A stretch of DNA of 8,177 bases from CAZYEI01 sp964646425 (GCA_964646425.1 CAZYEI010000050.1:1-8177); one strand, 5' to 3'; positions 1 through 6,355 are shown, counted from the first letter of the stretch. The notes: a model not told the origin generated them from the letters alone. Numbers and translations are program-made.

Positions 1-2
1 TT

Positions 3-1895
3 GAAACATCAATTACTACGATAAATACAACTTTATCTGCATTACAAATTCAAGTGGATAAAAACACTCAAGATATTGAAGACTTAATTCATAGAGTTGA
101 CTGTTTAGAAGGAATCCACGAAACAGATACATATACTTGGTCAAATGATTTTTTAAGTTGTACTGCAAGTGGTAATTGTAAACATTGTGGATTAGACTTG
201 GTAGCTGAAACTACAACAAACATTACTATTGATGGATTTAAGTATACTGCAACATTTGAAAATCCATTACTTAAAGCACAAACAATTGATTTAACAGATT
301 TAACAACTGTATCATCAGCAAATTATGAAAGTGCAATTAATATTGTCTTTTCTAAGAAGAATGAAAATGTAACTTTAAACTTACCAGAAAATTTTGGCTC
401 TTACGAAGTATCGTTTCAATTTACTCCATGCCATTATATAAACAATGCTATAAAAAACAACAAAACGAATGTAAATCTTACGTTAAAAGGAATAAAAAAA
501 CTATATTTATATACTTTTGAAGACAATGAATATTTGATTTCAATTAACTTACCTGATGCAACAGAGATAAGCAATTATGCATTTGAAAATTGTTTTAATT
601 TAAAATCTGTATCTATGCCAAAAGTGACAAAGATATGGGGTATTGCATTTGATTCTTGTACATCTTTGATAGAAATAGAATTACCAAGTCTAACTGATTT
701 AAGTAATATAGTCTATAACGCATCTTTTCAAAAGGTGAAACTTGGTTCAGTAGTTACAAAAATTAGTAGCCTCGCCCCATTTAAAAATTTTGATACAACA
801 AATTGCGTTTTGATTCTTGCAAAAGGACAAAAGGATTATAACAAAGCAGAAGATGGAAGTTTTTCAATGAGCGAAAAGGAAATGTCAACAGGTGATACAA
901 CATTCTGTGGATATGAATTTAAGAAGATTGTTATAGGTGAAGTATATTATTGTAAACATGAAAATACGTTTGTTTCTTATTCTTGGACTGATGATTTTTC
1001 AAGTTGTACAGCAAGATTATTCTGTGAAAACTGTGGAGAAACTGTTGAAACCAAAACGGTAAATACAACATCTAATGGTTTTGTATATTCAGCTGATTTT
1101 GATGATGAGAGAATACCAACGGCATCAATTGACTTGACGGATTTGACTTCAATGTCTTCGCTTATGTATAAAAATGCGATTAATATTATTTTCTCAAAGG
1201 GAGAAACGGATATCACTTTAAATTTACCAAAGAATTTTGAAAATTTTTATATGTTAAAAACAGGCGTTCGTAATAGTTCTGTTAGCGTAAATCTTACTCT
1301 TAAAGGAGTAGAAAAAATTAATAAAAATGCTTTTGAAAATTGTTCTAAGTTATTATCTGTTAGTATGCCAGATGTAATAGAAATTGATGAACACGCATTT
1401 ATTTGGTGTTCTAATTTATCTAGTGTTAGTGCTGATAAAGTTCAAAAAATAGGAGAAAGTGCATTTAATCAATGTACTAGTTTAACTCAATTAATTTTTC
1501 CTGAAGCAACTGAAATCGGTGAATCCGCTTTTTATAGATGTACAAAGCTTAGTGAAATATCTTTGCCAAAATTAACAAAAGTTAGCAAATACATGTTTAA
1601 TGGATGCGATAATTTAAAAGAAATCAACCTTCCTATGGCAACTGAAATAGAAAATTATGCGTTTTCTAATTCTGGGTTGGAGTCGATAACATTCGGTTCG
1701 CAAATTATTGCGATGGATAGTTCTGCTTTAAGTGGCTTAAACTCTAATTGCGTTATCACTCTTGCAAAAGGTCAAAAGAATTTCGGTTGGACGGAAAATT
1801 ATGATGATTTTATAATGAGCGAAGAGGAAGTTGAAGCAGGCGAAAATAAAACATTCGGTGGTTATATATTTAAAGAAATAATCATTGCTGAATAA
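3..1895 (+). CDS. BspA-like leucine-rich repeat protein with two tandem modules (5' end outside the window)
   Basis: The reading frame is open from the first complete codon at base 3 with no stop upstream. The GTG at 54 is therefore probably internal, and the true start lies left of the window. Residues below count from that GTG. The visible N-terminus up to about residue 20 has spaced I/L/V positions and looks like a coiled-coil stalk. Two homologous modules follow, about residues 22-297 and 302-613. Each opens with an H/W/C-rich segment ending in CxxCG (C42/C45; C324/C327). A beta-type region follows (IDLTDLT, INI.FSK, LNLP.NF), then 22-residue LRR_5 repeats of the form I-x4-F-x2-C-x2-L, then a closing segment NCV..LAKGQK. 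Repeats start at about 150, 172 and 194 (plus a weak one at 216) and at 422, 444, 466, 488, 510 and 532. BspA-type LRR proteins are mostly surface or secreted and bind host or matrix proteins. No LPxTG motif or C-terminal membrane anchor is present, and any signal peptide is out of view. The family call is firm; the ligand is unknown. Confidence 0.88.
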   Translation, partial: ETSITTINTTLSALQIQVDKNTQDIEDLIHRVDCLEGIHETDTYTWSNDFLSCTASGNCKHCGLDLVAETTTNITIDGFKYTATFENPLLKAQTIDLTDLTTVSSANYESAINIVFSKKNENVTLNLPENFGSYEVSFQFTPCHYINNAIKNNKTNVNLTLKGIKKLYLYTFEDNEYLISINLPDATEISNYAFENCFNLKSVSMPKVTKIWGIAFDSCTSLIEIELPSLTDLSNIVYNASFQKVKLGSVVTKISSLAPFKNFDTTNCVLILAKGQKDYNKAEDGSFSMSEKEMSTGDTTFCGYEFKKIVIGEVYYCKHENTFVSYSWTDDFSSCTARLFCENCGETVETKTVNTTSNGFVYSADFDDERIPTASIDLTDLTSMSSLMYKNAINIIFSKGETDITLNLPKNFENFYMLKTGVRNSSVSVNLTLKGVEKINKNAFENCSKLLSVSMPDVIEIDEHAFIWCSNLSSVSADKVQKIGESAFNQCTSLTQLIFPEATEIGESAFYRCTKLSEISLPKLTKVSKYMFNGCDNLKEINLPMATEIENYAFSNSGLESITFGSQIIAMDSSALSGLNSNCVITLAKGQKNFGWTENYDDFIMSEEEVEAGENKTFGGYIFKEIIIAE

Positions 1896-1904
1896 TTAAT
1901 ACAA

Positions 1905-1940
1905 TCCCTCAATCCTTAATTGGAAAGAGGGACTTTTTTT
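1905..1940 (+). terminator. Rho-independent terminator of the LRR protein gene
   Basis: TCCCTC (1905-1910) pairs with GAGGGA (1927-1932). An inner TCC/GGA pairing lies beyond a small internal loop, and T7 follows at 1934-1940. The hairpin starts 9 bases after the stop codon. The opposite strand lacks a comparable T-run, so it mainly serves the + strand. Confidence 0.9.
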
Positions 1941-1942
1941 GT

Positions 1943-2335
1943 TTACAGCCAATATTCTTTTAGCGTGGTTGTAAGTTTCCAAAAATCATCATAAAAATCT
2001 TGGAGTTTGATAATGTTGTATTTTTCTTTTAAGATAACAGTGTCATTATTGCTTGTATCTGCAATTATAATGTAACATTGTGCTATTTCGTTTTTCCAAA
2101 GCACTAATGCTCTTGTCTAGCATTTTAAAACCGACAAGAGCATCTAATGAAGCACCAAATAAATCTAATATTTTGAGAATCAAGTTTAATTCTGGTATAG
2201 TCACACCTCGTTCTTATTTTGAAAACGAAGCAAAGACAGCATCTACAATTCTGCTAATTGTTCTTGTGTCATAGAGTCTTCTTTTCGCAATTTAGTAAGA
2301 TTTAAATAAAGTATTAAATTCAGCTTCTCATTCAT
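1943..2335 (-). pseudogene. Decayed XRE-family (HTH_3) transcriptional regulator
   Basis: On the minus strand an ATG at 2335 opens a frame reading LRKEDSMTQEQLAEL, the classic first two helices of an XRE/HTH_3 domain, before a TAG at 2243-2245. A second frame, one base off, continues in register. It gives VDAVFASFSK, then a TAA (2214-2216) exactly where family members have the Trp of SKWE, then ERGVTIPELNLILKILDLF and GASLDALVGF, ending at a stop at 2046-2048. From roughly 2115 the first frame is open again, with a plausible C-terminal part (for example KLQDFYDDFWKL) down to TAA at 1943. Start and final stop share a frame over 393 bases. The parent was probably a regulator of about 130 residues that has since suffered two compensating indels and a nonsense change. 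No good Shine-Dalgarno precedes the ATG. The HTH assignment is strong; that the tail belongs to the same gene is inference. Bases 2336-2443 show nothing else I can support. Confidence 0.8.
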
Positions 2336-2443
2336 TCGTTGTCTTTGTTGCACAATTATACAATTAATTTTGAAATATAGAAGATATCGCAGTATAAATA
2401 GTTAGTTTTTTTGAACCAAAAGTTTAATTTAACCATGAAAATG

Positions 2444-2482
2444 AAAAAATACACAATTGTAATGAAATAATTGCGTATTTTT
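2444..2482 (-). terminator. Rho-independent terminator of the M42 peptidase gene
   Basis: A 14-bp stem pairs 2445-2458 with 2469-2482 around a 10-base loop. Read as minus-strand RNA, the only non-Watson-Crick pair is G-U, whereas on the plus strand that position is an A/C mismatch. The minus strand continues into a T-run. The hairpin begins about 33 bases past the peptidase stop codon. Confidence 0.8.
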
Positions 2483-2515
2483 AAAAAATAATTATGGTAT
2501 TATTCCTAATAAATG

Positions 2516-3553
2516 TTATTCTCCGATAAGATAACTCCAGATTAATCTAAAAGTATTTTCTATGCCTTTTAAATGTGTTCTTTCCATTCCATGGCTTGCA
2601 TGAACTCCACTTCCAATTAAAGCTCCTTTAAAATCGTTACCAGCTCCCCATGCAGCATCGATATCAGAACCATAAAAAGGGAAAATATCAACTGCATAAT
2701 TTAATTTTAATTCTTTGGCTTTGGCTATTAATTTTGTGGTTAATTCATAATCATATGGTGATCTGCTATCTTTAGCACAAATTGAAACAGCAAATTCATT
2801 ACCAGCTAAATCTAATCCAACGCACCCCATATCAATAGTTACAAATTCGCTTATTTCATTTGCTATTGTGCTTGCACCATGTCCAACTTCTTCGTGAACA
2901 ACAAAATATATTCTTGTTTTATAAAAAGGTACAAGATTGTGTGTGTGTAATTCTTCTAATAAAAGAAGTAACATACAAACAGAAGCTTTATCATCGATAA
3001 ATCGTGATTTAATAAAACCAGAAGATGTAACTGTAAATTTAGGATCAATAAAAATAATGTCACCATTTTCAATTCCTAGATTTCTTACATCAGTGGCGTT
3101 ATGAACAATTTCATCAATTCGCACTTCTAAATTATTGATGCTTCTATCTTTTGAACTTGCATCTGGAAATACATGGGCAGCAGGTGAAGTTGAAATAATT
3201 GTGCCACTATAACGTTTATTATCTCTAGTTAATATTGTGCAATATTCGCCATCTAAAGTAGGAGTAATTGGTCCTCCTAGAGTTGTTAATGCTAAAGTTC
3301 CATTTCCTTTAATTGAACGTACCATTAAGCCAAGTGTATCAACGTGCGCACTTGTAGCTACACATTTATTGTTATTTTTTCCCTCGATTATTACTTCAAT
3401 GTTTCCTTTATTAGTAATTCTATAATTGTATTTCCATTCTTTTAAATATTTTTCAATTAATTCTATTACTTTTATCGTATATCCTGTTGGTGAATCACAA
3501 TTAAAGATTTCATTAGCAAATTTTAGATAGTTTTCTTTATTCCATAAATTCAT
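2516..3553 (-). CDS. M42-family metallopeptidase (FrvX/glutamyl aminopeptidase-like)
   Basis: A 345-residue protein of normal length for M42, a family of cytoplasmic co-catalytic aminopeptidases that assemble into large oligomers and trim peptides. Family motifs occur in order: AHVDTLG (H70, D72), SRFIDDKAS (D187, the expected metal-bridging Asp), HEEVGHGAS (E221 as general base, E222 as metal ligand), DMGCVGLD (D241 as ligand) and GVHASHGMERTH near the end (probable last ligand H321). The ligand set looks complete, so activity is likely. The motifs differ from textbook HxDEIG and QEEVG, pointing to a divergent subfamily with unknown substrate. ATG at 3553 is supported by AGGAGG (3563-3568, minus) nine bases upstream. 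The gene has its own promoter-like element and terminator, so it is probably transcribed apart from the DegV gene. M42 proteins have often been mislabelled as endoglucanases; nothing here suggests cellulase activity. Confidence 0.9.
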   Translation of the reverse strand: MNLWNKENYLKFANEIFNCDSPTGYTIKVIELIEKYLKEWKYNYRITNKGNIEVIIEGKNNNKCVATSAHVDTLGLMVRSIKGNGTLALTTLGGPITPTLDGEYCTILTRDNKRYSGTIISTSPAAHVFPDASSKDRSINNLEVRIDEIVHNATDVRNLGIENGDIIFIDPKFTVTSSGFIKSRFIDDKASVCMLLLLLEELHTHNLVPFYKTRIYFVVHEEVGHGASTIANEISEFVTIDMGCVGLDLAGNEFAVSICAKDSRSPYDYELTTKLIAKAKELKLNYAVDIFPFYGSDIDAAWGAGNDFKGALIGSGVHASHGMERTHLKGIENTFRLIWSYLIGE

Positions 3554-3562
3554 TTTATTTTG

Positions 3563-3587
3563 CCTCCTATATAATAGTATTATAACA
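3563..3587 (-). promoter_or_regulatory. Extended -10 promoter and Shine-Dalgarno of the M42 gene
   Basis: On the minus strand TGTTATAAT occupies 3587-3579, an extended -10 (TGnTATAAT). No good -35 lies 17 bases upstream, which extended -10 promoters tolerate. AGGAGG follows at 3568-3563. The inferred leader is short, about 20 bases. Confidence 0.6.
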
Positions 3588-3633
3588 TTTTCATAATAAA
3601 AAATTGTATTTTATTTATTATTTTAATTATAAA

Positions 3634-3660
3634 TAAAAGGCTTCTTACAAAATAAGAAGC
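3634..3660 (-). terminator. Rho-independent terminator of the degV-family gene
   Basis: An 8-bp perfect stem, GCTTCTTA (3640-3647) with TAAGAAGC (3653-3660), has a 5-base loop. On the minus strand it is followed by CTTTTATTTA. It begins eight bases after the DegV-family stop and separates that gene from the M42 peptidase. Confidence 0.75.
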
Positions 3661-3668
3661 TAATTAAA

Positions 3669-4520
3669 TTATTTGTGTTTTGGAGTATATCCAATAGCAA
3701 GAGCCCCAGGCCCAGTATGACATAAGACTACGCCAGGAATTAAAGCAAGATTTACTGTAAAATCTTTAAGAACTTCGTTGGCTTTTATCATTGATACTAA
3801 TTCATTTGCTCTTTCAATTTCATTTGTATGGAATACAAATAAATCATAATTTTCAGGTGTGATACCAGTTTTAGTGATTTCTTCGATGGCTTCTAATAAT
3901 GCCTTTTTTACAGTTCTAACAGCTTTAAATTTATCAATTAAGCCGTCTTTAAGCATTAATATTGGTTTTAATCCAATTAAATTACCTAAGGCTGCAGCGG
4001 CAGGAGTGATTCTACCCCCACGTTTTAAATAGGTTAAAGTTTCAGGAACAACATATGCAATTGCTTTTCCACCACGATTGTCTAAAATCTCACAAATTTC
4101 TTTAAATGATTTTCCTTCATTAACAAGTCTACGAGCTAATCGTACTTCATATCCTTGAAATTCTGCAACAGAACGAGCATCGATTGTTTTAACTCGTCCA
4201 TTAAATTCTTTTTCAATTAAAAGACTAGTTTCGTATGTCTTAGACATTTTTGAGGAAATAGGGATATATATAATATAATCATAAGTTTTTAAAGTCTCTT
4301 CAAATAAATCAGTAACAATTTGAGGCGCAATTTGAGCTGATTTATATACTTTACCAGATTTTAATTCTCTTAAAAATTCATCATAAGTGAAAGTAACACC
4401 ATCCATTATAACATCATCACCACATGATAATGGCTTTGAAAGAACGATAATGTCTAATTTTTTTCCTTCATCAAGACTTATGTTTGAATCTGAATCTGTG
4501 ATAATTGCAATTTTTTCCAT
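3669..4520 (-). CDS. DegV/FakB-family fatty-acid-binding protein
   Basis: A 283-residue protein with the whole DegV fold. It starts with IAIITDSDSNIS and continues with KSAQIAP (60-66), IPISSKMSKTY (87-96), IDARSVAEFQG, a LKRGGRIT segment (166-172) leading into ALGNLIGLKPIL, and C-terminal CHTGPGALAIGY. Studied members such as FakB bind a fatty acid in a closed pocket and present it to the kinase FakA, feeding exogenous or recycled fatty acids into phospholipid synthesis. No fakA-like gene is in the window. The usual TSQPS is replaced by KSAQI here, keeping Ser61 and Gln63, and the usual SGTY by SKTY, so ligand preference may differ. ATG at 4520 has GAGAGG (minus 4534-4529) eight bases upstream. 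It is a single-gene unit, divergent from the mgtC operon. The family is certain; a FakB role is inference. Confidence 0.92.
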   Translation of the reverse strand: MEKIAIITDSDSNISLDEGKKLDIIVLSKPLSCGDDVIMDGVTFTYDEFLRELKSGKVYKSAQIAPQIVTDLFEETLKTYDYIIYIPISSKMSKTYETSLLIEKEFNGRVKTIDARSVAEFQGYEVRLARRLVNEGKSFKEICEILDNRGGKAIAYVVPETLTYLKRGGRITPAAAALGNLIGLKPILMLKDGLIDKFKAVRTVKKALLEAIEEITKTGITPENYDLFVFHTNEIERANELVSMIKANEVLKDFTVNLALIPGVVLCHTGPGALAIGYTPKHK

Positions 4521-4547
4521 AAATTAAACCTCTCAATCTACTTTAAA

Positions 4548-4577
4548 ATAATAGCATATAAAAGATTAATTTGTAAA
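4548..4577 (-). promoter_or_regulatory. Candidate promoter of the degV-family gene
   Basis: Minus strand: TTTACA (4577-4572) resembles the -35 consensus, with an 18-base spacer to TATTAT (4553-4548). The ATG lies 28 bases beyond the -10 and the Shine-Dalgarno is between them. Confidence 0.5.
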
Positions 4578-4620
4578 CAAAAAATAAAATCTGTCTATTT
4601 TTTCGAAAATGTAAGCATAT

Positions 4621-4630
4621 AAGTGCACTT
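4621..4630. promoter_or_regulatory. 10-bp palindrome AAGTGCACTT, possible operator
   Basis: A perfect palindrome ends two bases before the -35 of the mgtC-family promoter, a usual place for a regulator to bind. The sequence AGCATATAA occurs at 4553-4561 and again at 4614-4622, abutting the palindrome. No regulator gene is adjacent, and in AT-rich DNA a 10-bp palindrome can arise by chance. Confidence 0.25.
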
Positions 4631-4632
4631 CT

Positions 4633-4661
4633 TTGTATTTTAAAATAGATTATGATATAAT
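4633..4661 (+). promoter_or_regulatory. Promoter of the mgtC-family/HAD operon
   Basis: TTGTAT (4633-4638) matches the -35 at its TTG only. A 17-base spacer leads to a perfect TATAAT (4656-4661). A second TATAAT at 4667-4672 comes from the local tandem duplication and would have a 28-base gap to the same -35. AGGGGG (4687-4692) is the Shine-Dalgarno for the ATG at 4700. Confidence 0.65.
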
Positions 4662-4675
4662 ATAGATATAATATA
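4654..4675 (+). repeat. Perfect tandem duplication of an 11-bp unit carrying the -10 box
   Basis: GATATAATATA occurs twice head to tail (4654-4664 and 4665-4675), so the TATAAT is doubled 11 bp apart, about one helical turn. It sits between the -35 and the Shine-Dalgarno of the mgtC-family gene. Confidence 0.85.
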
Positions 4676-4699
4676 AAAAAATATATAGGGGGCTAAAAA

Positions 4700-5425
4700 A
4701 TGGATTTTTTTCTTGCTGTTGATCCAATTGTAAATATTATAGGTGATTGGTTGGCTAAAATTACTTTTGGTTCAATCTTTGTTAGATTATTACTTGCTGT
4801 ATTTTGTGGAGGATTGCTTGGTGTTGAACGTGCTACAAAGAAAAGAGCTGCAGGCTTTAGAACACATATTTTAGTTTGCCTAGGTGCTGCAATTGCAATG
4901 ATGACAAATCAATTTGTTTATGAACAATTTACTACCGGTGATGTTAGCAGACTTGGCGCACAAGTTATTAGTGGTATTGGTTTTTTAGGTGCTGGTACTA
5001 TAATTTTAACTTCAAAAAATCAAATTAGAGGACTTACTACTGCGGCAGGTTTATGGGCTTGTGCTTGTTTGGGACTTGCAATTGGGATAGGATTTTATAC
5101 TTTGGCAATAGGTAGTTTACTTGTTATTTTTGCAGCATTAACAATATTTACATATTTGGAGCATTATTTTACTGAAAGAACAATAAGTATGGAACTACAT
5201 GTTGAATTTGATACACGCACTAACTTAAAAGATTTTATTAACTATATTAGAAATAAAGATATGAAAGTTATTTCAATTGAACATAATACTGCATATTCAA
5301 GCACGGGACTCAGTGTTTATACTATTAGAATTGATTTGCCGAAAAATAAAAAATTAACACATAAAAATGTTATCGACGATATTAATAAAATTGAATATGT
5401 TAATTTTGTTGAAGAACTATATTAA
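4700..5425 (+). CDS. MgtC/SapB-family inner membrane protein
   Basis: A 241-residue membrane protein. About five hydrophobic segments (roughly residues 25-45, 55-72, 86-104, 113-131 and 132-153) precede a soluble C-terminal domain (about 160-241), as in longer MgtC/YhiD proteins, where this part is ACT-like. Family signatures are clear: GGLLGVERATKKRAAGFRTH (37-56), LVCLGAA, SGIGFLGAGTI (91-101) and GLTTAAGLWA (111-120). In Salmonella and Mycobacterium, MgtC is needed for survival in low magnesium and inside macrophages and affects the F1Fo ATP synthase. Related proteins occur widely in commensals, where the role is unclear. The start is set by the strong AGGGGG seven bases upstream. The HAD gene follows after 14 bases, so the two are almost certainly co-transcribed. 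The family is firm; transport activity should not be assumed. Confidence 0.92.
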   Translation: MDFFLAVDPIVNIIGDWLAKITFGSIFVRLLLAVFCGGLLGVERATKKRAAGFRTHILVCLGAAIAMMTNQFVYEQFTTGDVSRLGAQVISGIGFLGAGTIILTSKNQIRGLTTAAGLWACACLGLAIGIGFYTLAIGSLLVIFAALTIFTYLEHYFTERTISMELHVEFDTRTNLKDFINYIRNKDMKVISIEHNTAYSSTGLSVYTIRIDLPKNKKLTHKNVIDDINKIEYVNFVEELY

Positions 5426-5439
5426 AAGGGGGATTATTT

Positions 5440-6273
5440 GTGAAAAATAAACCAATTGTTGCAATAATGTATGATTTTGATAAAACATTAAGTAGTGATG
5501 ATATGCAAAATTATGGATTTATTCCTTCACTTGGAATGACTCCAGATGAATTTTGGACGAGGACTCAACAAATTAGCGCTAAAGAAGGCTTGGAAAGTAC
5601 TATGGCCTATATGTATATGATGGTCAAGTGTTGCAAAGAAAAAAATATAAAATTGACAAAAAGTTATTTAAATGAATTAGGTAAAAATGTTAAATTTTAT
5701 GAGGGCGTTACTACTTGGTTTAAAAGAATTAACCAAATTGGTGAAGATTTAGGTCTTGAGATTGAGCATTATATTATTTCTAGTGGTAATAAAGAGATAG
5801 TTGATGGTTGTTCAATTGCTTCTCAATTTAAAGCAATATTTGGCTGTGAATTTTTTTATGATGAAAATGGTGATGCTATTTGGCCTAAACTATCAATTAA
5901 CTACACTTCAAAAACCCAATTTTTATTTAGAATTTCCAAAGGAGTTTTAGATACAACCGATGATAAATCAGTGAATATAAAAGTAGAGGAAAAAAGAATA
6001 CCTTATCATAATTTTATATATTTGGGAGATGGATTAACTGATGTACCATGTATGCAACTTGTTAAAGAAAAAGGTGGAAGGTCTATTGCTATTTATCCAA
6101 AAGGAAAAAAAGATAAAGTTGTTTCTTTATTTGAAGAAGGACGTGTTAATTATTTATGTAGCGCTGATTATCGTTCTGGAAGCATGTTAGAGAAGGTTGT
6201 AAAATTAATTTTAACACAAATGGCATTAACTGCTGAGTTACTTGCTAAAGAAAATGAATTATTTAATAAGTAG
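5440..6273 (+). CDS. HAD-superfamily phosphatase (PSP-like hydrolase)
   Basis: A 277-residue protein with the four HAD motifs. Motif I is YDFDKTLS (nucleophile D12, acid/base D14). Motif II is IISSGNKE (S114 or S115). K158 in TSKTQF is the likely motif III Lys. Motif IV is LGDGLTDVP (D197, D201), which binds magnesium. Residues about 20-100 form a helical cap (for example DMQNYGFIPSLGMTPDEFW), as in phosphoserine-phosphatase-type C1-cap enzymes. The protein should be a cytoplasmic magnesium-dependent phosphatase, but the substrate cannot be read from the sequence. The GTG at 5440 is chosen because GGGGG (5428-5432) lies seven bases upstream, the same arrangement as in the preceding gene. It follows the mgtC-family gene by 14 bases in one operon ended by the terminator at 6272. 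It is not near any serine-biosynthesis gene, so serB is not a safe name. Confidence 0.88.
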   Translation: MKNKPIVAIMYDFDKTLSSDDMQNYGFIPSLGMTPDEFWTRTQQISAKEGLESTMAYMYMMVKCCKEKNIKLTKSYLNELGKNVKFYEGVTTWFKRINQIGEDLGLEIEHYIISSGNKEIVDGCSIASQFKAIFGCEFFYDENGDAIWPKLSINYTSKTQFLFRISKGVLDTTDDKSVNIKVEEKRIPYHNFIYLGDGLTDVPCMQLVKEKGGRSIAIYPKGKKDKVVSLFEEGRVNYLCSADYRSGSMLEKVVKLILTQMALTAELLAKENELFNK

Positions 6274-6303
6274 TTTATGTACGAAAGTATATAAACTTTT
6301 TTT
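6272..6303 (+). terminator. Rho-independent terminator of the mgtC-family/HAD operon
   Basis: An 11-bp stem (6272-6282 with 6287-6297, one G-U pair) is closed by a GAAA tetraloop, and a T7 run spans 6297-6303. The stem overlaps the last two bases of the HAD stop codon, so transcription ends very tightly after the operon. Confidence 0.92.
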
Positions 6304-6345
6304 ATTGATATTTTTAAACTGCATATAATAAATTATATATGGAGG
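6301..6345 (+). promoter_or_regulatory. Candidate promoter and Shine-Dalgarno of the cysK-cysE operon
   Basis: A perfect TATAAT lies at 6324-6329. The -35 at 17-base spacing (TTTATT, 6301-6306) is poor and overlaps the T-run of the preceding terminator. GGAGG at 6341-6345 is ten bases before the cysK ATG. The leader is too short for a T-box or SAM riboswitch, and none is recognisable. Confidence 0.5.
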
Positions 6346-6355
6346 TTAAAAAAAT

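Noticed and set aside
977..1216. A 79-codon minus-strand reading frame inside the LRR protein gene.
   Set aside because: It lies antisense to well-conserved module sequence, has no ribosome site that stands out, and its product resembles nothing recognisable.
1905..1932. The hairpin after the LRR gene as a bidirectional terminator also for the minus strand.
   Set aside because: On the minus strand the stem is followed by TTGTATTAATT, not a proper T-run.
2080..2274. A 64-codon plus-strand reading frame between the first two genes.
   Set aside because: It is the antisense shadow of the decayed XRE regulator, whose HTH motifs are clear on the minus strand.
3237..3425. A 62-codon plus-strand reading frame inside the M42 peptidase gene.
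   Set aside because: It is antisense to a complete enzyme gene with intact motifs and has no supporting signals.
6304..6355. A possible cysteine- or SAM-responsive riboswitch ahead of cysK.
   Set aside because: Fewer than 60 bases lie between the preceding terminator and the ATG, with no T-box or S-box sequence or alternative hairpins.
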